This document shows, one piece after another, positions 43,119 to 56,815 of a stretch of DNA of 64,000 nt. The stretch is from Chelonoidis abingdonii (taxonomy: Eukaryota; Chordata; Testudines; Testudinidae): contig NC_133770.1 of the NCBI RefSeq assembly GCF_003597395.2, forward strand, positions 86,298,403 to 86,362,402, read 5' to 3'. The notes beneath the pieces were generated by a model that was not told the origin of the DNA, did not search any database, and saw only the letters and a list, made by a program, of their open reading frames with translations. The stretch's first letter is position 1. Every line of letters begins with the position of its first letter. Position numbers and translations under genes: made by a program.

Positions 43119-45892
43119 CAGTTGCTTTTGCCCTTCCTCTATTCCCTTATCACCAGATACCAGCACCACTAATCAATTAACATCATAAAGTCAAACACAA
43201 GTGAAGCTTCAGTAGTCTTAGAATATCTCCAACACTGAATATGAGTAAACTTTTATAAATCTATTTGCCAGCCCTATTAGTCGTGACAGAAATACATAAA
43301 TGCAGCTTAAATTATTGTTTTGTCATCCCTCACCGGCTGTACCAAAATGCAGGCTAAGCAGTTATCACTGTATTTCTGATGTTATAACAATCACTGGCTA
43401 ATAATATAGCAGTAAAAACTGGTCTAATCATCATCTCTCTGGATAGGTCTCTTGCATGCTGTAGATTCCCCCCACCACCACCACCTTCCTCTAATGTTAA
43501 GTGTGATTTTTTTTTTATTCTTTTTTTTATCCTCAAAGGAGTGATTATCTCAGTGCAAACCTGGCAAGGTTAAACACTATCTATAAAAAACATTCAGCTG
43601 TGTGCCATGAAATGAATTACATAATATATCAGTCATCTACCTGGCTTTTGAAAAAGTGCAAAATGTTTTTGTTCAGTCTGGATGAGTATTTTACATTTGG
43701 CTTCTTTCTCCATGAAGGTAAAAATGACCTTGATTATTAGAAAGTGAAGAGATATTGAACTGGCTAGAATCAACACAGTTCCATTTCATTTAGTCTCCAC
43801 TAAAATTGCAAAAAGTGAAAATAGAGATTGAATTTATTTTACTATATATTGCCTCATTTGAACTTTAAGGCATTAGCTACTAAGGAAAACCTTTCCTTTG
43901 TCCCCTTTCCATAATCTTATAGATGGCATGTTAAGGAAATTGCCTTGACATTATTGATTCTAAGCTATGAGGTACAACATAACAGTCAGTGTAGTAAACT
44001 GGGGGAATGTATGCTGTGGTTACAAATTAGTATATATTTTTTTCTAGGCATCAGGCCATCTTCCCTTTGACACCATTTTAAAAAGTTATCTGATCAATCT
44101 GAGTGTTTTACAGAAGAAAGGAAAGCAGCCCTTTGCTAAACTAAAGGGGCCACAGGCCAAAGCTAGTTGCTATATTAAGTCAAGTCACCATATTTTTTGC
44201 TAGCTCCTTTCCAGAAATGCCTCCCTTAAAAAGCCAACAACAAAACCTATAAAATGGACAATACGTGATCCTGCATGCTGTTTTGTTGTTACTGCTTAAC
44301 CACTCATCAGTTTGACCTATAACATCTTCCAGCTAAATGAACTGGTGTTAAAGTGAACACATGGATGCAAAGTGGCTGGATTGCTTTATTTTAACCCTTA
44401 AGGTAAACTGGAATCTAATAAATTCTGGGCTGACTCCTCAGCTGGCATGTATTGGCACAGCTCTATGGAAGTCACTGCAGCTGCGATCAGCTTACGCCAG
44501 CTGAACATTTGCCCCTCTGAATGCAAAAATCTACATTAACACTCATTTCCTAGGTGATAATTGCAACCAAGAATATTAGCACTAGTAGATTGAAACTTCA
44601 CTTTGGGTCATTAACCCCTGTGCATAAGTCCTCTGCATTAGGGCTATCTGAAAATTTTCTTAAAATCAGGTTTTTGATTAAACAATATGTATTTATTTAT
44701 TGCAAAAAGTACCTGTCTTCCATGGAAAACTACATTTTTTTCTGAAAAATCAAATGGCCCCCAAAAAATTCTATTCAGAAATACTGCTGCAGAGCTTTAT
44801 GGGAGTTCATTTGCTTTATGCCTCCATTCTCCTATGACTTTCATACCACTTCACTGTAAGCAGAGTTTCACTGTAAGTCAATTCCCTATCGAGTGAAATC
44901 CCACCCAATGTATAGCCGATTCAAACACCAAAGAACTAACAGTTCGTCTTGATCTATGTGTCTGAATTTCATCATACTCGCCTGATGTAGCCAGAGAATC
45001 AGGCAGCTGTAACTTGCTCCATGACAACTCTCTGCTCCGCCATATGCAGCTGAAAGTGGATGCAACAGAGAACCTGGGCCATAGTCCTTGATGCTAGTTG
45101 TTCATATATTATAGCCTCACCTGATGTATATTGGAAAGTGAATTTATTCCCTGAGTGGGTTTCAATAGGATGGATTAGAGTTAAGTTGGGTGTACTTATT
45201 TTGTCTTTGCAAAATAAATGTAATATACTAGTGACATAAAGTCTACCAAAGGGCTAATATGAAAGTATCCTATTCATCAATCAATTACAATACTTGTAAG
45301 AGCATGGTCAGGTCAGTCTATAGTCAGAGCCAAACTCCGAGGTGATGTATAATGCAGCACAACTTAGCCTCATTTCCCCACCTTGTACTGCAGATGCTTT
45401 GCACTACTAGAGAAAACAGGCCTCCAGGCTTCATAGTCAGCCAGAGTGTCCCCATTAGAGTCGGTCATAAGGCCAGCTTAGCTACTTAGCTACCATCTCC
45501 CTGCTGCTGTCTTAGAGGAAAAGGGTCACTGCTTCCCTCTGACTAGGTGCTTTCTGGCTGCCAAAAGGCAGATCTCAGGCTACTCTTATCTGTGCCAGAG
45601 AATATCAACCTAGTGCACAATTGGCCTGGGATTTTCTGTCTGTGAAGGTGTTTTAAGATCACCTTTGTAAGTTCTCTGAATTGCATAATGTGCTATTCAG
45701 CCATGGGTGTGGTTCAAGGCCCCTGAGCCTTTTCCAGCTGCTGTTGGCTTCCAAGTTTGGACACAGAGTCTCTAAATTCAGTTTCTTCTCCCTGTAACTA
45801 CACAATTTCCAAGTCCTCTCCTTTCTATCTAGCTGAAATGCTCCATATAGCTCCCATTACATTAATTACAAGGTGCTCAGGACCCCTGGTAT
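43119..45892. other. unique noncoding stretch, AT-rich
   Basis: No gene, RNA or clear repeat is recognised apart from a MITE-like remnant at about 44430-44520 (tgactcctcagctggcatgt ... acgccagctgaacatttgcc). Confidence 0.5.
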
Positions 45893-46075
45893 TTTCACAA
45901 ATCCGCCTGGCAAATAAGGCAGGAAATTGCTATTCCTGTTTTACCAGTTGAGGAACTGAGGTACAGAGATGAAGTGCAGTGCCCAAGGTCACACTCCGTC
46001 TGTAGCAGAACAGGAACTGAAGCAAGATCTCCAGACTCCCAGTCCATAACCTTAATCACAATGCCATCCTCCCTG
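45893..46075 (-). mobile_element. MIR-type CORE-SINE, antisense
   Basis: gttttaccagttgaggaact, gaggtacagagatgaagtgc, gcccaaggtcacactccgtc and gatctccagactcccagtcc follow the inverse MIR core. Confidence 0.8.
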
Positions 46076-49000
46076 CCATTCATATAAACTCACTTCCATC
46101 TTTCTGAAGGTGAGATGATCACTAGCTGCATCCAGCCCTGCTCCTCTGAAATCCCTACACTGAGGTCAGTCCCATATAAATCCCTTGTTTAGGCTGATTT
46201 TCTCCCTACACCAGTTAGAGTCTACCCACTCTATCACATTACAATTAAAATAACCTTGAAAGAAAGGAATACTTAACATTCTTAAAATAACATTTAAAAA
46301 AGATCTAAAACTAGAGATACAAAGATTCAGCATTAGGGCTCTTTATTCCATTCTTCACACACCTGTTGAGCCTTAGTATTATGCCATATGTGATCACATG
46401 CTATTCTGAGACCTTCACAATATCTCTGTACAACAGGATGAGCTGAGGTTGAAGTGGCAGCTGGGTAGCTTTGAGTTTCCTTGCTTTTGTTAATTTCATA
46501 TGTAAATTGTAACATTCATTTAAGACTTATTCTTTGCTTTAAAAAAAAAATCAAGAAATGACATTACAGCTAAAGTTCCCCCATCCTTGATTCTTTTTCC
46601 CCTCTTCTCCCAAATTTGGATGACTTTGAAGAATCAGGCCTGCTGTGGACTGTAGTGTTCATGCAGCATTACATCATGTTACTATTAGATATAATCCAGC
46701 ACAAATCCTCTTAGTGATACTGGCACTTTAAGGGGTGTTATAATTGCTCAGAGCTTAAAAACAATTTTATAGCTTTTTCTCCCCTTGGTGCACCAGTTCC
46801 AATTAGGCCAAGGGAACCTTATGAACACACAGAGGTTCTATTTAGGACCTAGCCCAATCCTGACAACATGCTGTCATCCCCACAGAGAAGCTGGGAAAAT
46901 GTCCGACTTATACTCACTCTGCTTTGTCATGTCTAACTAAAGAACACGTTATTCTTAAAGTCTAGCACAGCCCTCCTAAGGCGATTGTCTGTGCTTAACA
47001 CCCTATTATGTAGGTCATGTGTCCTGGTTCTGCTTCACCCAGTTTTAAATACTATTCCAATTTCAGAAAGCTTGAGAGAGAACCGTCAAAAGGCAGCAAA
47101 TTTGAAAAAATGTGTCCAATACCCCACTTCGGGTGGAATCTGTGGGAAAGAACACCTAGCAGGTGAAAGTTGCCTCTGTTCAGTGCCTGCTTTGAGGGCT
47201 CATACTGGACTTCTGCACAGTAGTGAATTTCAGCTAGTTTGAGTAGGCAGCCCTATGTACGCGTTACTGGAGTACCTGAAGAACAGGCCCTTCAGCTCCA
47301 ACTTACTGTAGCTGGGACTTATCTACTGCAGGGTAGGGGCAAGAATAGTGGTGGTTTCTGCCATACAGCGTGTATGTTTGTGGGCCTGTGTCCCAGGTGC
47401 ACCTCTTCACTTAGGAGTGGGCCATTCCACAGCACACCCAGGGTGCCGTCATGTGCCTTTCATTGCACCGCTACCTCTAGCACTTCACCCTTAATTAGCT
47501 GCTCTAAAAACCCCTAGATCCTTTATTCCACTCATAAATTAGCTGGATTGCACCACTGGAGAATAATCTGATCTATCTGATTTAGAGCTGGCAGAACAAC
47601 CCGACACAGCCCCTTTCCTAGCAGCCCTCAGTGCAGGTGCATGTTGAGAACCTGGCTCGGGTGGAAGAGGCCAAAACATGCTCTTCTTCACCCATTATGG
47701 GCTGCCAGGTAGTGCCTTGGAAACTGCATCAAACAGGGTGGAATTTAGACCCATGCACAGGACATAGCTATCTGTGCCAGAGGCTGAACCCCTTGTTGGA
47801 GACAGAACTGCAAAAGTGACAGTCACTTTGCTCTCCCCTGCTGGTCTGCAGTGCGCTCAGTCCAGCAGAAGAGCTCAGATAGTTGAAGTGCTAATAATGA
47901 CTATATATAAACGTAACCCTACATTCATCTTGGCTGAAAGGGGTAGTGAGTGAGATAGGGACAGAGTATAGGCTGCTGCAAATGAAGTTCAGTTCAATAA
48001 ATCACAATGGACATTTCTATCCTCTTTTCATCTTGCAACTATATTTTGCATTAAAATGGTGAGCATGGACAAGTAGGATATCAAATTAAAATGGCCCAGC
48101 CCTGCCCCACCAATTCAGAGATTCTACAGATCCTGAAAGGTACTGAGTACCATCAACCACCAGGGACTTCAGTGGGAGACAGGGGTGCTCAGCGGTGTTT
48201 AGAAAGTGCTCAATTCCTTGCAAGTTCTAGACCTTAGTGAGGAGCAATCCTCAGAGGTAAGGCCAGAATTCTGTTTACTTTGGTAATAAGCAAAGAAAAT
48301 ACTTGTTTGTGTAGAGTCTTCTTTAAGAATTTTGAACTGGGGAAATTTAGGATGTCTGCCATAATCATGCTGTGATATTCAGACTTCCCTCTTGTCTGCT
48401 CAGGTTAGCTGGAAGAATGCCAGTGAAATTATGCTGTTTTATTTTCACTCTTCCCCCAGCATTGACTTCAGCCCCACAACGTGTCACTCTTCCTCTCCCC
48501 TCCTCACACAAACACGCATCCAATGTGTGAGGAAATTTTGCTCAGAACATATCTCCCTTCTATCCCCAGGATCTCAGCCATGTCCTCAGCCTTTGTCTCA
48601 TCTTTTATGTGAGACAAAAGTCAACCCCAGAACTTAAATCTGTCATTTATATTAAAAACTGCAGCTGGCCCCTGTGGGGACAGTAAAACACTCTCTGAAA
48701 AATGAGGAGTAACCTTCCCCTCTCATGGACTCTGTCATATGTATTCAAATGAATTTGAAAGAAACAAATGTGCTTACACTTCTGGAAATGGGAGAAAGCT
48801 GCCTCTAAAATTATTTCCATTTTCAAGGTCAGGAAGCAAAGAATCAGTCCACGTTCCTTGGAGACGGCATCCAATCAGCGGAAGCTGTTCCCCTGTCAGA
48901 CAGCTGTTATCTGCATAGTCCTCCTTTGCTATTTGATGTGCCCCTGGCTTCTTGTCGCTTGACTGAGATATTTTCATCATTCTCTAGCTGACACCCTTAA

Positions 49001-49510
49001 CATTCCATTTTGCCAGACACAGATCTCCTCTCCCGCCCTCATTCATCTTACAGCAGCATGTGGCTGAAAAGCATCTAAATGGGCTTCTGGTCTCTCATTT
49101 CATATTTTTATATTTCACTAATATGTCTTAAGGCCCCTCTTAGCATTCTGTCTGCCAAATAAATACATAATACTCCTGGTAGGGAGATTAGGCTCCCAGT
49201 GAGCTATGCATTTCATATTCTCTGAGGTCCTGACTCAGCAAACTCCCAATAAACTTGAGTGTCTGCTTGAGTAAGGACTGAGGGGTTTTTTCGGGGGCGG
49301 GGGGGGGTGTTGTTTTTAAATGCTGATCAAGGTCTCCAGATTTGGCCTAGTCTGTCAAAGAGGAGATAAATGAAAATAGTTAATTTTTTACCAATACTAA
49401 GGGATACTATGCTAGTTCTCCTTTGGGCACTGTCTGATTCATATGGCTGCTATACTTCCTCCCCTGGTCCTTCCATGATACAAAGTGGGAAACCCATAGC
49501 GTAAGACAAG
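46076..49510. other. unique noncoding stretch
   Basis: No gene is recognised. Open frames at 46985-47242, 47239-47517, 48392-48637 and 48647-48874 show no motif. About 48130-48205 (ctgaaaggtactgagtacca ... ggggtgctcagcggtg) looks like a palindromic MITE remnant. A G-rich run lies at about 49292-49308. Confidence 0.5.
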
Positions 49511-49515
49511 GCTTC

Positions 49516-50547
49516 TGTCATAAGTAGATAGGTAAGGTAAGGGTTAATTTTCTTTTGCCTGTAAAGGGTGAACAAAGGGAACCAAACACCTGACCAGAGG
49601 ACCAATCAGAGAACTGGATTTTTTTAAAAGTCAGGGGCGGGAATTGTGTACTCTAATATAGGTTTTTTGTTTTTAAAGCTTGGAGGAAATCTTTCTGCTA
49701 AACTACTATTTCATTTCTAATATTTCCGATCACAAGTGGGAGTAAAGGCCAGCAAGCAGATATGGTCGTTCATATCTTCTCGTGTTTATATTCGTGTGTG
49801 ACTGTGCTGGACTGTTTAGAGAGGGGCATATATTTATAAATCAGACTGTTTATCTCCTATTTTCTTACAAGCAAGAGCCGTATTGATCCTCTTAATAGCA
49901 GATACTTTGTTTTAGTATTATGTCTTTCTTTTTTATATAAACGATCTCTTTTTACAAAACTTGTGGGAGTTTATTTCCTAAGTGAGGCAAGAGGGATAGA
50001 ATATCTAGATCAGCTACTGTCTCCCCCTAGGAAGACAGAGGAGCGGGAGGGAAGCATACATTGCGTAGGGTATTTGCCTATTGTTCCAGAAGAGTCGGGA
50101 TAATACGGAAAGAAAAGTCCAATCTGCTATCCTTGCTGGTTGGGTTTTTCTCTGAGTTACCTCGAGCTAGAGACGAGAGGGGGGGGGGGGGAAATCTCCG
50201 TGTGGTTAGTGTGATTAGCTTTGAATGCCTAGCCTGCGGGGAGGTAATCGTTCTTGGGTTTNNNNNNNNNNNNNNNNNNNNNNNNNNNNNNNNNNNNGGG
50301 GGAAGCTGGGGGATGAGATAGGGAGACCCAGGGGTCTGGGTCTTGGGGGTCTTCCCAAAGGAAGTTGGGGAGTCCACAGAGGGGGTCCCCCAAGGAGTAT
50401 TTGGGGGAATCCAGGCTGATAGTAGCCTCATTACTATCTGGTGGCAGCGAGAAAAAAATCCAAGCTGGTAGTGAGCTTGGGGAAGGTCCCAATAAACACC
50501 CAGATTTTGTACGCTAAAGTCCAAATCTGGGACAGACGTTTACCACA
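49516..50547 (+). mobile_element. solo LTR, TGTCATA...TACCACA, with assembly gap
   Basis: Starts TGTCATAAGTAGATAGG and ends GACAGACGTTTACCACA, flanked by a perfect 5-bp duplication gcttc at 49511-49515 and 50548-50552. Shares acacctgaccagaggaccaa with the LTR at 37371, and closes in the same way (ggtggcagcgag, caagctggtagtgagcttgg, acgctaaagtccaaatctgg). Contains the N-run 50262-50297, so its length is uncertain. No internal genes are present. Confidence 0.92.
50262..50297. other. assembly gap (36 N)
   Basis: A run of N inside the solo LTR, just after a poly-G stretch at 50179-50190. The true size is unknown. Confidence 1.
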
Positions 50548-50552
50548 GCTTC

Positions 50553-53500
50553 ATATCTTACCTCTCTGTACATAGCTGCCAGTATCCCCTGTGTGTAACT
50601 CTACGATCCTGGAAGAGCTGTAGAATAGTCCCTCTATGTGGCATGTTCTTTCCTACTAGGAAACCTCTCATCACTTAATAGTGCCTGAAGCAGGTACTTT
50701 CATCTTGTATATTCTGGGTGCCTCCACTAGAGGAGTTACAGAACACAGGTACTATGTGGGAACCAAAGACAGCATGACCACACTGGCAGTATTGCAAGGG
50801 GAGGTTTTCCTGAGACCACAGAAGGACAGAAACTCTGCAGCTGAGCCCAAAATTTCCAATGGATCTCAGGCCATTAGCTTTCTCTGACCCCGTTGTGTAC
50901 TTGTGCCTCTTTCCCCATCTCACAGGGTGGAGAAATGAAGTCTAATCACTCCTGGCTTATATGGGTACAGGAAGAGCTGATAGAGAGTGCTGTGACAAGA
51001 GGCAGTAGGGATTCTTCCGGCATGTGGAATTGAGAAGATGCAGGTTACAACCTTTGTCTAGATCCCAACTGACTTCATATTCTCTTTCTGGGAAACTCCC
51101 CGCCCACCTGGACTGTGCTCTGAATGCTGGTTTTCACCATTCTGCTCCACCTTGAATAATGCAAATAGTGATCAGGGTTTTTTGTCTAGCCAGTTCCCCT
51201 TCCTGATTCTCACAAATTGAACACGCCACTGTTGCATTTAGATTCACAGCACTGAGGGAGGAGAATGCTTTATTGGAGTGGGTGGAGATTAGTAAACTAA
51301 CTCAACCCCTCACCATTTTAATTAAAATTTAAAAGGAAATAATGAAAATAACATTTTTGCTATGCTTGGCAAGTACCTGTCTAAGACCGTACTCTTTTTT
51401 TATTTAAACATCTAAATGTTTTACTTAAAACTACAGTGTTCCTTAAGATGTTTAACCTGCAGTGAGGTCCCTATCCTCCCAAACAATTGACTGGATTACA
51501 GCATGATTGGTCCCTGACCTGTAAGGTCACTTCTACAACTAGAAGCTAATGGAGCTATGTCAGTTTATACCAACTGAGGATCTGGCCCTTAATCTGGATG
51601 GCAATTAACCATGATGCAACCAGACTGCATGAAAGGGGTAGAATTTTGGCATAGCCAAGGCTTTAGTCCTGGAATGGGACATAATTATGGTCCTGTCCAC
51701 ACTACAAATTTTCAGTATTTTGTAAGAGGATCCACTGGTTCAATTACACAGGTGTGGAGATAGTGAGTGATGGCTCGGCTCTATAGGACAAGGGGGCAGT
51801 TGTCCCCTGAGCTTGGTTTGCCTCCTCAAACTTTTGATTGGCCTATATGTCTTCCACTTTGCTCCCCTGACTTTGCAGGATATGATATAATCACATATAA
51901 TGTTCCATATGCTGACACAACTTTGCCCCCTCAGAATTTTCCTGAAATTCTGACCTCTGAGAGGCCCATAGTTATTGAGCTGGATTTTAAATAAACTACC
52001 ACCAGGTAATATCAAATATGCAAACAACACAAATTGTTCCTGTCAAAGGAATCCTTCCTCCTTTTTTAAATTTTATTTTAATGCTTTTCCTATTAGATGC
52101 CAACTATGTTGTATCACACTGCTAGCAGCGAGCATGTCCTGTGGGTGGGCTACAGAGATCAACGCTAATAAATATCTTGAACCCACTCATCCTCTGGCTG
52201 ACCATTGCTCCCCCGAGATATATAGGTTCAGCTTTGTGATGTTCAGTCTTTCCATAGTGCTGAGAGTGAGACTTTGCCAGCATAATTCTTTAGCATGCAG
52301 TATGGTGAACTGCTCTACATTAAACACAAATGGTAAGGGAGTTTACACACCACAATCATTATGGAAAGCAAATTGCTAAAGTCTAAAGGGAAAAAATAAA
52401 GTTGTGCTGGCAAGAACTCTAGTTTTGTAGATTTTCCTAATGGTAATGATTTTTTTTAAATTAAAACAAAACATTATATATAACAGAAAAACAAAAGAGT
52501 AAGAGGGAGTTGCTGGTGGTTTATCAGAACAGAAGATTGAAAAATCAAAGCTAAGGATTTTTTTATAAAATGTTTTCCCTGTCTGACTTATATCTCAAGC
52601 ATCAGTTATAAAGTTTTATTTTGCGTGGCTGGGATTCAGATGACTTACAAAACAAAACACACAAACTCCAGTGTTTTGTTTTGTTTTTCAAGTCGGCTAA
52701 ATTTGTGCTAATATCAAGGGAAAAGTGATCTGTGTGTGTATAGTTTATGTATTATAATGAGCTGGTATACCCACCCAGCTTGTTGTTAATATGTAAACAT
52801 CCCTGTCTCTCCTGAATTAAAGCTACAGGACAGTCAATGAAGGGAGAAAATAATGACTATCTTTAAAGGGCCAATTCATAACACTAGACCAAACATTCAG
52901 GAATGCAGAAATGTGAAAGTGTAGATCTAGAAATCACATGGGATTAGCATTATCTATTGTAGCTTTTAAAAGTACATATAACATCATGGAGCAGTAAAGG
53001 AATGTATTGGGAGGGAGGAGGTACTCTTTCTGATCATTGTTTGAACGTGTCAAGCCCCAGCTGTTTCAACAGTTCTTTGCATGAGCAAGAAGTTCCATTC
53101 ATGCAGAACCAGGACCTAACTTGGGCCTTGATTCTGAACTGAATAGTTTGCAGAGAGAGAAGCAAGAGAACACTTCTGCTGTTTTTCCTTTAAAGCAGGG
53201 AGCTAAGATGGTTTAAGGAAATAGGCTGAGACTGGTCATCCCTTCCACTGTACTTGGCAATGTTAAAACAGCCATAAATGCATCAGGTTTTATTGGTACA
53301 GCTAACCAGTGCCATTTTTCCATATTGTCACTTCACAAATACAACCGGACTAGCTCTAATTCTGAGTTATGGTAACAAATGTTTTAACAGTAAAACAAAA
53401 ACAAACATGTGACTATATTCTATGAATAAAAGCACCAATTTCAGCTTGCTATGATTTGGAGGAGGTCCTATTAATCATTATTCTTGAGCATTTGGGAAAC

Positions 53501-53576
53501 CAGTTGGTGTTTGCAAATATCCCTGAATATTTCATGAATTTTTGCACCGACTATCCAAAAATTATTTATGAATTCA
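50553..53576. other. unique noncoding stretch
   Basis: No gene is recognised. A half-copy of the palindromic MITE family is at about 51541-51592 (ctatgtcagtttataccaac, tgaggatctggccctt). The 134-codon frame at 51975-52379 has no motif or splice context that I can recognise. Confidence 0.5.
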
Positions 53577-55520
53577 TCATCTTAGATTCCAAGGTCAGAA
53601 CAGACAATTGTGATTGAACATCCAAAATAATTCCTAGATCATATCTTTAGAAAAACCTTCAATCTTGACTTAAAAATTCAGTGATTGGAAAAACTTTCCA
53701 TCACTGATAACAACTCGTATCCAGTGTGAATTTGTCCAGCTTCAGCTTCCAGCTATTGCATTGTTATACCTTTCTCTGCTAAATTTCAAGAGCCCATTAT
53801 TACATGTTTGTTCCCCATATAGTAACTTATACACTGTAATCACGTCACTCTTTAACGTTTATTGTTTAGCTAAATAGATAAACTCAAGGAGTTGAATCAC
53901 TAAAGGTATATTATCTAATCCTTTAATAATTTTCATGTCTCTTGGCTGAATCCTCTCCAATTTATCAACATTATTCCTGAAGTGTGGACACCAGAACTGA
54001 ACATAGTATTCCAGTAGCAGTCACACCAGTGCCAGATACAATGATAAAATAACCTCTCTACTCATACTGGAAATGCCCATTTATGCATTCAAGGATTACA
54101 TTAGCCCTTTTCGTCAAAGCATCATACAAGGAGCTTTTGCTCAGCTGATTATCCACCAGTACCCTCTCCTCCCCCCAAATCTTTCTCAGTCACTGTTTCC
54201 CATGATAGAATGCCCCTTTTGTAAGTATGGCCTACATTCTTTGTTCCTAGATACTTACATTTAGCCATATTAAAACTCATATTTTTTGCTTGCGTCTAGC
54301 TTACCAAGCGGTCCAGATCACTCTGTACCAGTGACCTGCTCTCTTCATTATTTACTACTTCCCAAATTTTTGGGTCATCTGCAAACTTTCAGTGGTTTTA
54401 TATTTTGTCCAGGTCATTAATAAAAATGCTAAATCACCTAGGGCAAAGAACTGATCCTTGGAGGATCCCACTGGAAACACACCCATTTGATGATTCCCCA
54501 TGTACAATTACAGTTTTGAGACCTATCAGTTACATAATATGTGCCATGTTCATTTTATACCTTTCTATCTTTTAAATCAAATTGTCCTGAGGTACCAAGT
54601 TAAATGCCTTACGGAAGTCTAAGTATGCTACATCAACACAATTGCCTTTATCAACTAAACTTGTAATCTCATTTTTTTTAAATTATCAGGTTGACAGGAT
54701 CAATTTTCCAGAAACCCATGTTGATTGGCTTTAATTATATTACCTGCCTTTTAATTGTTTATTAATAGAGTCTCATATCAGCCACTCCATTATCTTACAC
54801 GAGATCAATGTCAGAATGACAAGTCTATAATTAGCCGGGTCATTTCATATACCCTTTTAAATGTTGTGCCAATATTTGGTTTCTTCCAGTTTTCTGCAAC
54901 TTCCCTGATGTTCTAAGAGGTTTCAAAAATCTACATTAATGGTCCAGTGAGTTCCTCAACCAGTTCCCTTAAAAATCTTGGCTACAAGTTATTTGGAATC
55001 ACTGATTTTAGTAACTTTAGTAGCTGCTGTTTAACATTCTCCTAAGATACTAGTGAAATAGAAAGTGTTATCATATGACATGACTAATCTGTTTTTTCCC
55101 AAATACACAACAAATATTTATTGAACACATCTGCCTTTTCTGTATTATTATTGATTTTACTATTTCCATCTAATAATGGACCAATTTCATTGTCAGGATT
55201 CATTTTATTCCTAATATAACCTTTTTAAAAATCCTTTTTATTGTTTCTTTACTCTACTGGCCATACATTTCTCCTTTTGTCCCTTTGCTTCCCTTATCCT
55301 CTCTATAATGCCTAGCTTCTGACATATATTCATTACTATCAGCTGCCTCCCTTTTTTTTCACACACACCCAATACATCTGCCTTCACTTTCCCTCATTGC
55401 GTCACTTCATGTCCTTTAGTTCCTTGATTGATTTTGTTCTCAACATCTCAATTTTGTGATAAATGCTCATGTTGTCCCTCTTTTTACCCTTCCCTTTTGA
55501 ATTAAAGCTGCAAATAATCC
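53577..55520 (-). pseudogene. CR1-type LINE reverse transcriptase remnant, antisense
   Basis: The minus strand carries a decayed CR1 RT. Landmarks read on that strand are: KIMEWLI (about 54790); NEITSLVDKGNCVDVAYLDF, which includes the motif A Asp, then RKAFNLVPQD (about 54670-54590); ESSNGCVSSG and QGSVLCP (about 54500-54440); IFINDLD (about 54420); and FADDPK, the second catalytic pair (about 54390-54373), followed by WEVVNNEESRSL. Stops and frameshifts occur throughout. The 3' end at 53577 (ttcatcatcttagattccaa on the plus strand) is the usual CR1-group end. A much noisier inverted copy of this stretch recurs at about 60860-62737. Confidence 0.85.
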
Positions 55521-55577
55521 ACACACAAAAAATCTATCAAGACAATTTATAGGAAAATCAAGAATAATTATACTTGT
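55521..55577. other. short flank between CR1 and MITE
   Basis: The junction where the noisy inverted copy carries several hundred extra bases (60130-60820) lies within about 55530-55550. Confidence 0.6.
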
Positions 55578-56088
55578 TTTGTCCCAAAGTCACATTAGCC
55601 TGAAGTAAACATTTTTATGTGTTCAGTCACCCAATCAGGGATGAGAAATACCATGTGATTTATATACCCAATCATACACCAGGAACAACAAATATAATTT
55701 GCTTTAAATATCTGGTATGCAACTCCTAAGATGAAGACTTGATGTATACAGTACTTTCAAGAAATGGGCCACTTCCTCAATTGTTATCAGTGTTGCTTGA
55801 CTGAAGTCCATGAAATTGTGCTTATTTATGCCAGGTGAGGAGCTGGCCCAATAACTACACAAACATAAATCAAGACTGGCCTGCAAGTGATTCACTCACC
55901 AGAAAAGGGGGCTAATTGCATAATGCATATTTGTGATGATCAGCTCTGTTTAAATTCAAAGTAGGCTATTCATTTGAACTGTCCTAGAATACATCAGACC
56001 AACCCCTGCCACCTCAAAAAAACCCACTTCCACAATCGTTCACATTAGACAGGGTGATACACTAGGCTAATGTGACTTTGGAACAAAC
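55578..56088. mobile_element. MITE-like element with 27-bp inverted ends
   Basis: tttgtcccaaagtcacatta plus gcctga at the left is the inverse of ggctaatgtgactttgga plus acaaac at the right, with two or three mismatches. About 511 bp long, AT-rich, with no transposase. No clear target duplication was found, so the superfamily is open. Confidence 0.7.
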
Positions 56089-56447
56089 TAGGGAAAGTAG
56101 AACTAGTGTTGGTTTTCCTCTAAGTCCTCTAGATAGTGGAGAGTTTTGGTGAGTTTTTTGTTTTTTGATTGTTGTTTTTTGTTTTGTCTTTGGGGGGTGG
56201 GGGGGTTTTTTTGTGTGGATTGTTGCAGATTTCATTCAGAATTGTACTGACTAATTTCCTTCAGCATTGTAGTGGGTTGCTAAGCAATATGGAGTCTTTC
56301 TCCATGTGTTTGTCCCATGGAGAGAAAATGGGAAATAGAAAAAGATTCACCTTCTCTAATATCTATCAGTTCACAGGGTCTCTCATGTCAGGCCCAGGCA
56401 AAGTTATACTATTCATAGTTCTTTCTCAGAACTAAAGTAGATCCTAC
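56089..56447. other. unique noncoding flank
   Basis: No gene is recognised. T/G-rich around 56150-56215. The inverse of this stretch recurs with many indels at about 58930-59420. Confidence 0.6.
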
Positions 56448-56639
56448 TTAGGGTACGTCTACACTACGGGATTATTCCAATTTTACATAAACCGGTTTTA
56501 TAAAACAGATTGTATAAAGTCGAGTGCACGCGGCCACACTAAGCACATTAATTCGGCGGTGTGCGTCCATGGTCCGAGGCTAGCGTCGATTTCTGGAGCG
56601 TTGCACTGTGGGTAGCTATTCCATAGCTATCCCACAGTT

Positions 56640-56664
56640 NNNNNNNNNNNNNNNNNNNNNNNNN
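56640..56664. other. assembly gap (25 N)
   Basis: A run of 25 N at the point where clean sequence stops and the noisy block starts. A short, fixed-looking size suggests a placeholder left by gap-filling software. Confidence 1.
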
Positions 56665-56815
56665 CCTCCGGGCGGTATCCCACAGTGCACCACTGGACGC
56701 TCTGGACAGGCGATCCTGAACTCGATCTGTGGCCAGGTAAACAGGAAAAGACCCCGCGAAATTTAGATTTTCATTTCTGTTTGCCCAGCTTGGAGCTCTG
56801 ATCAGCACGGGTCCA

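Noticed and set aside
51975..52379. 134-codon plus-strand frame
   Set aside because: No motif, no splice context, AT-rich unique DNA; not distinguishable from chance.
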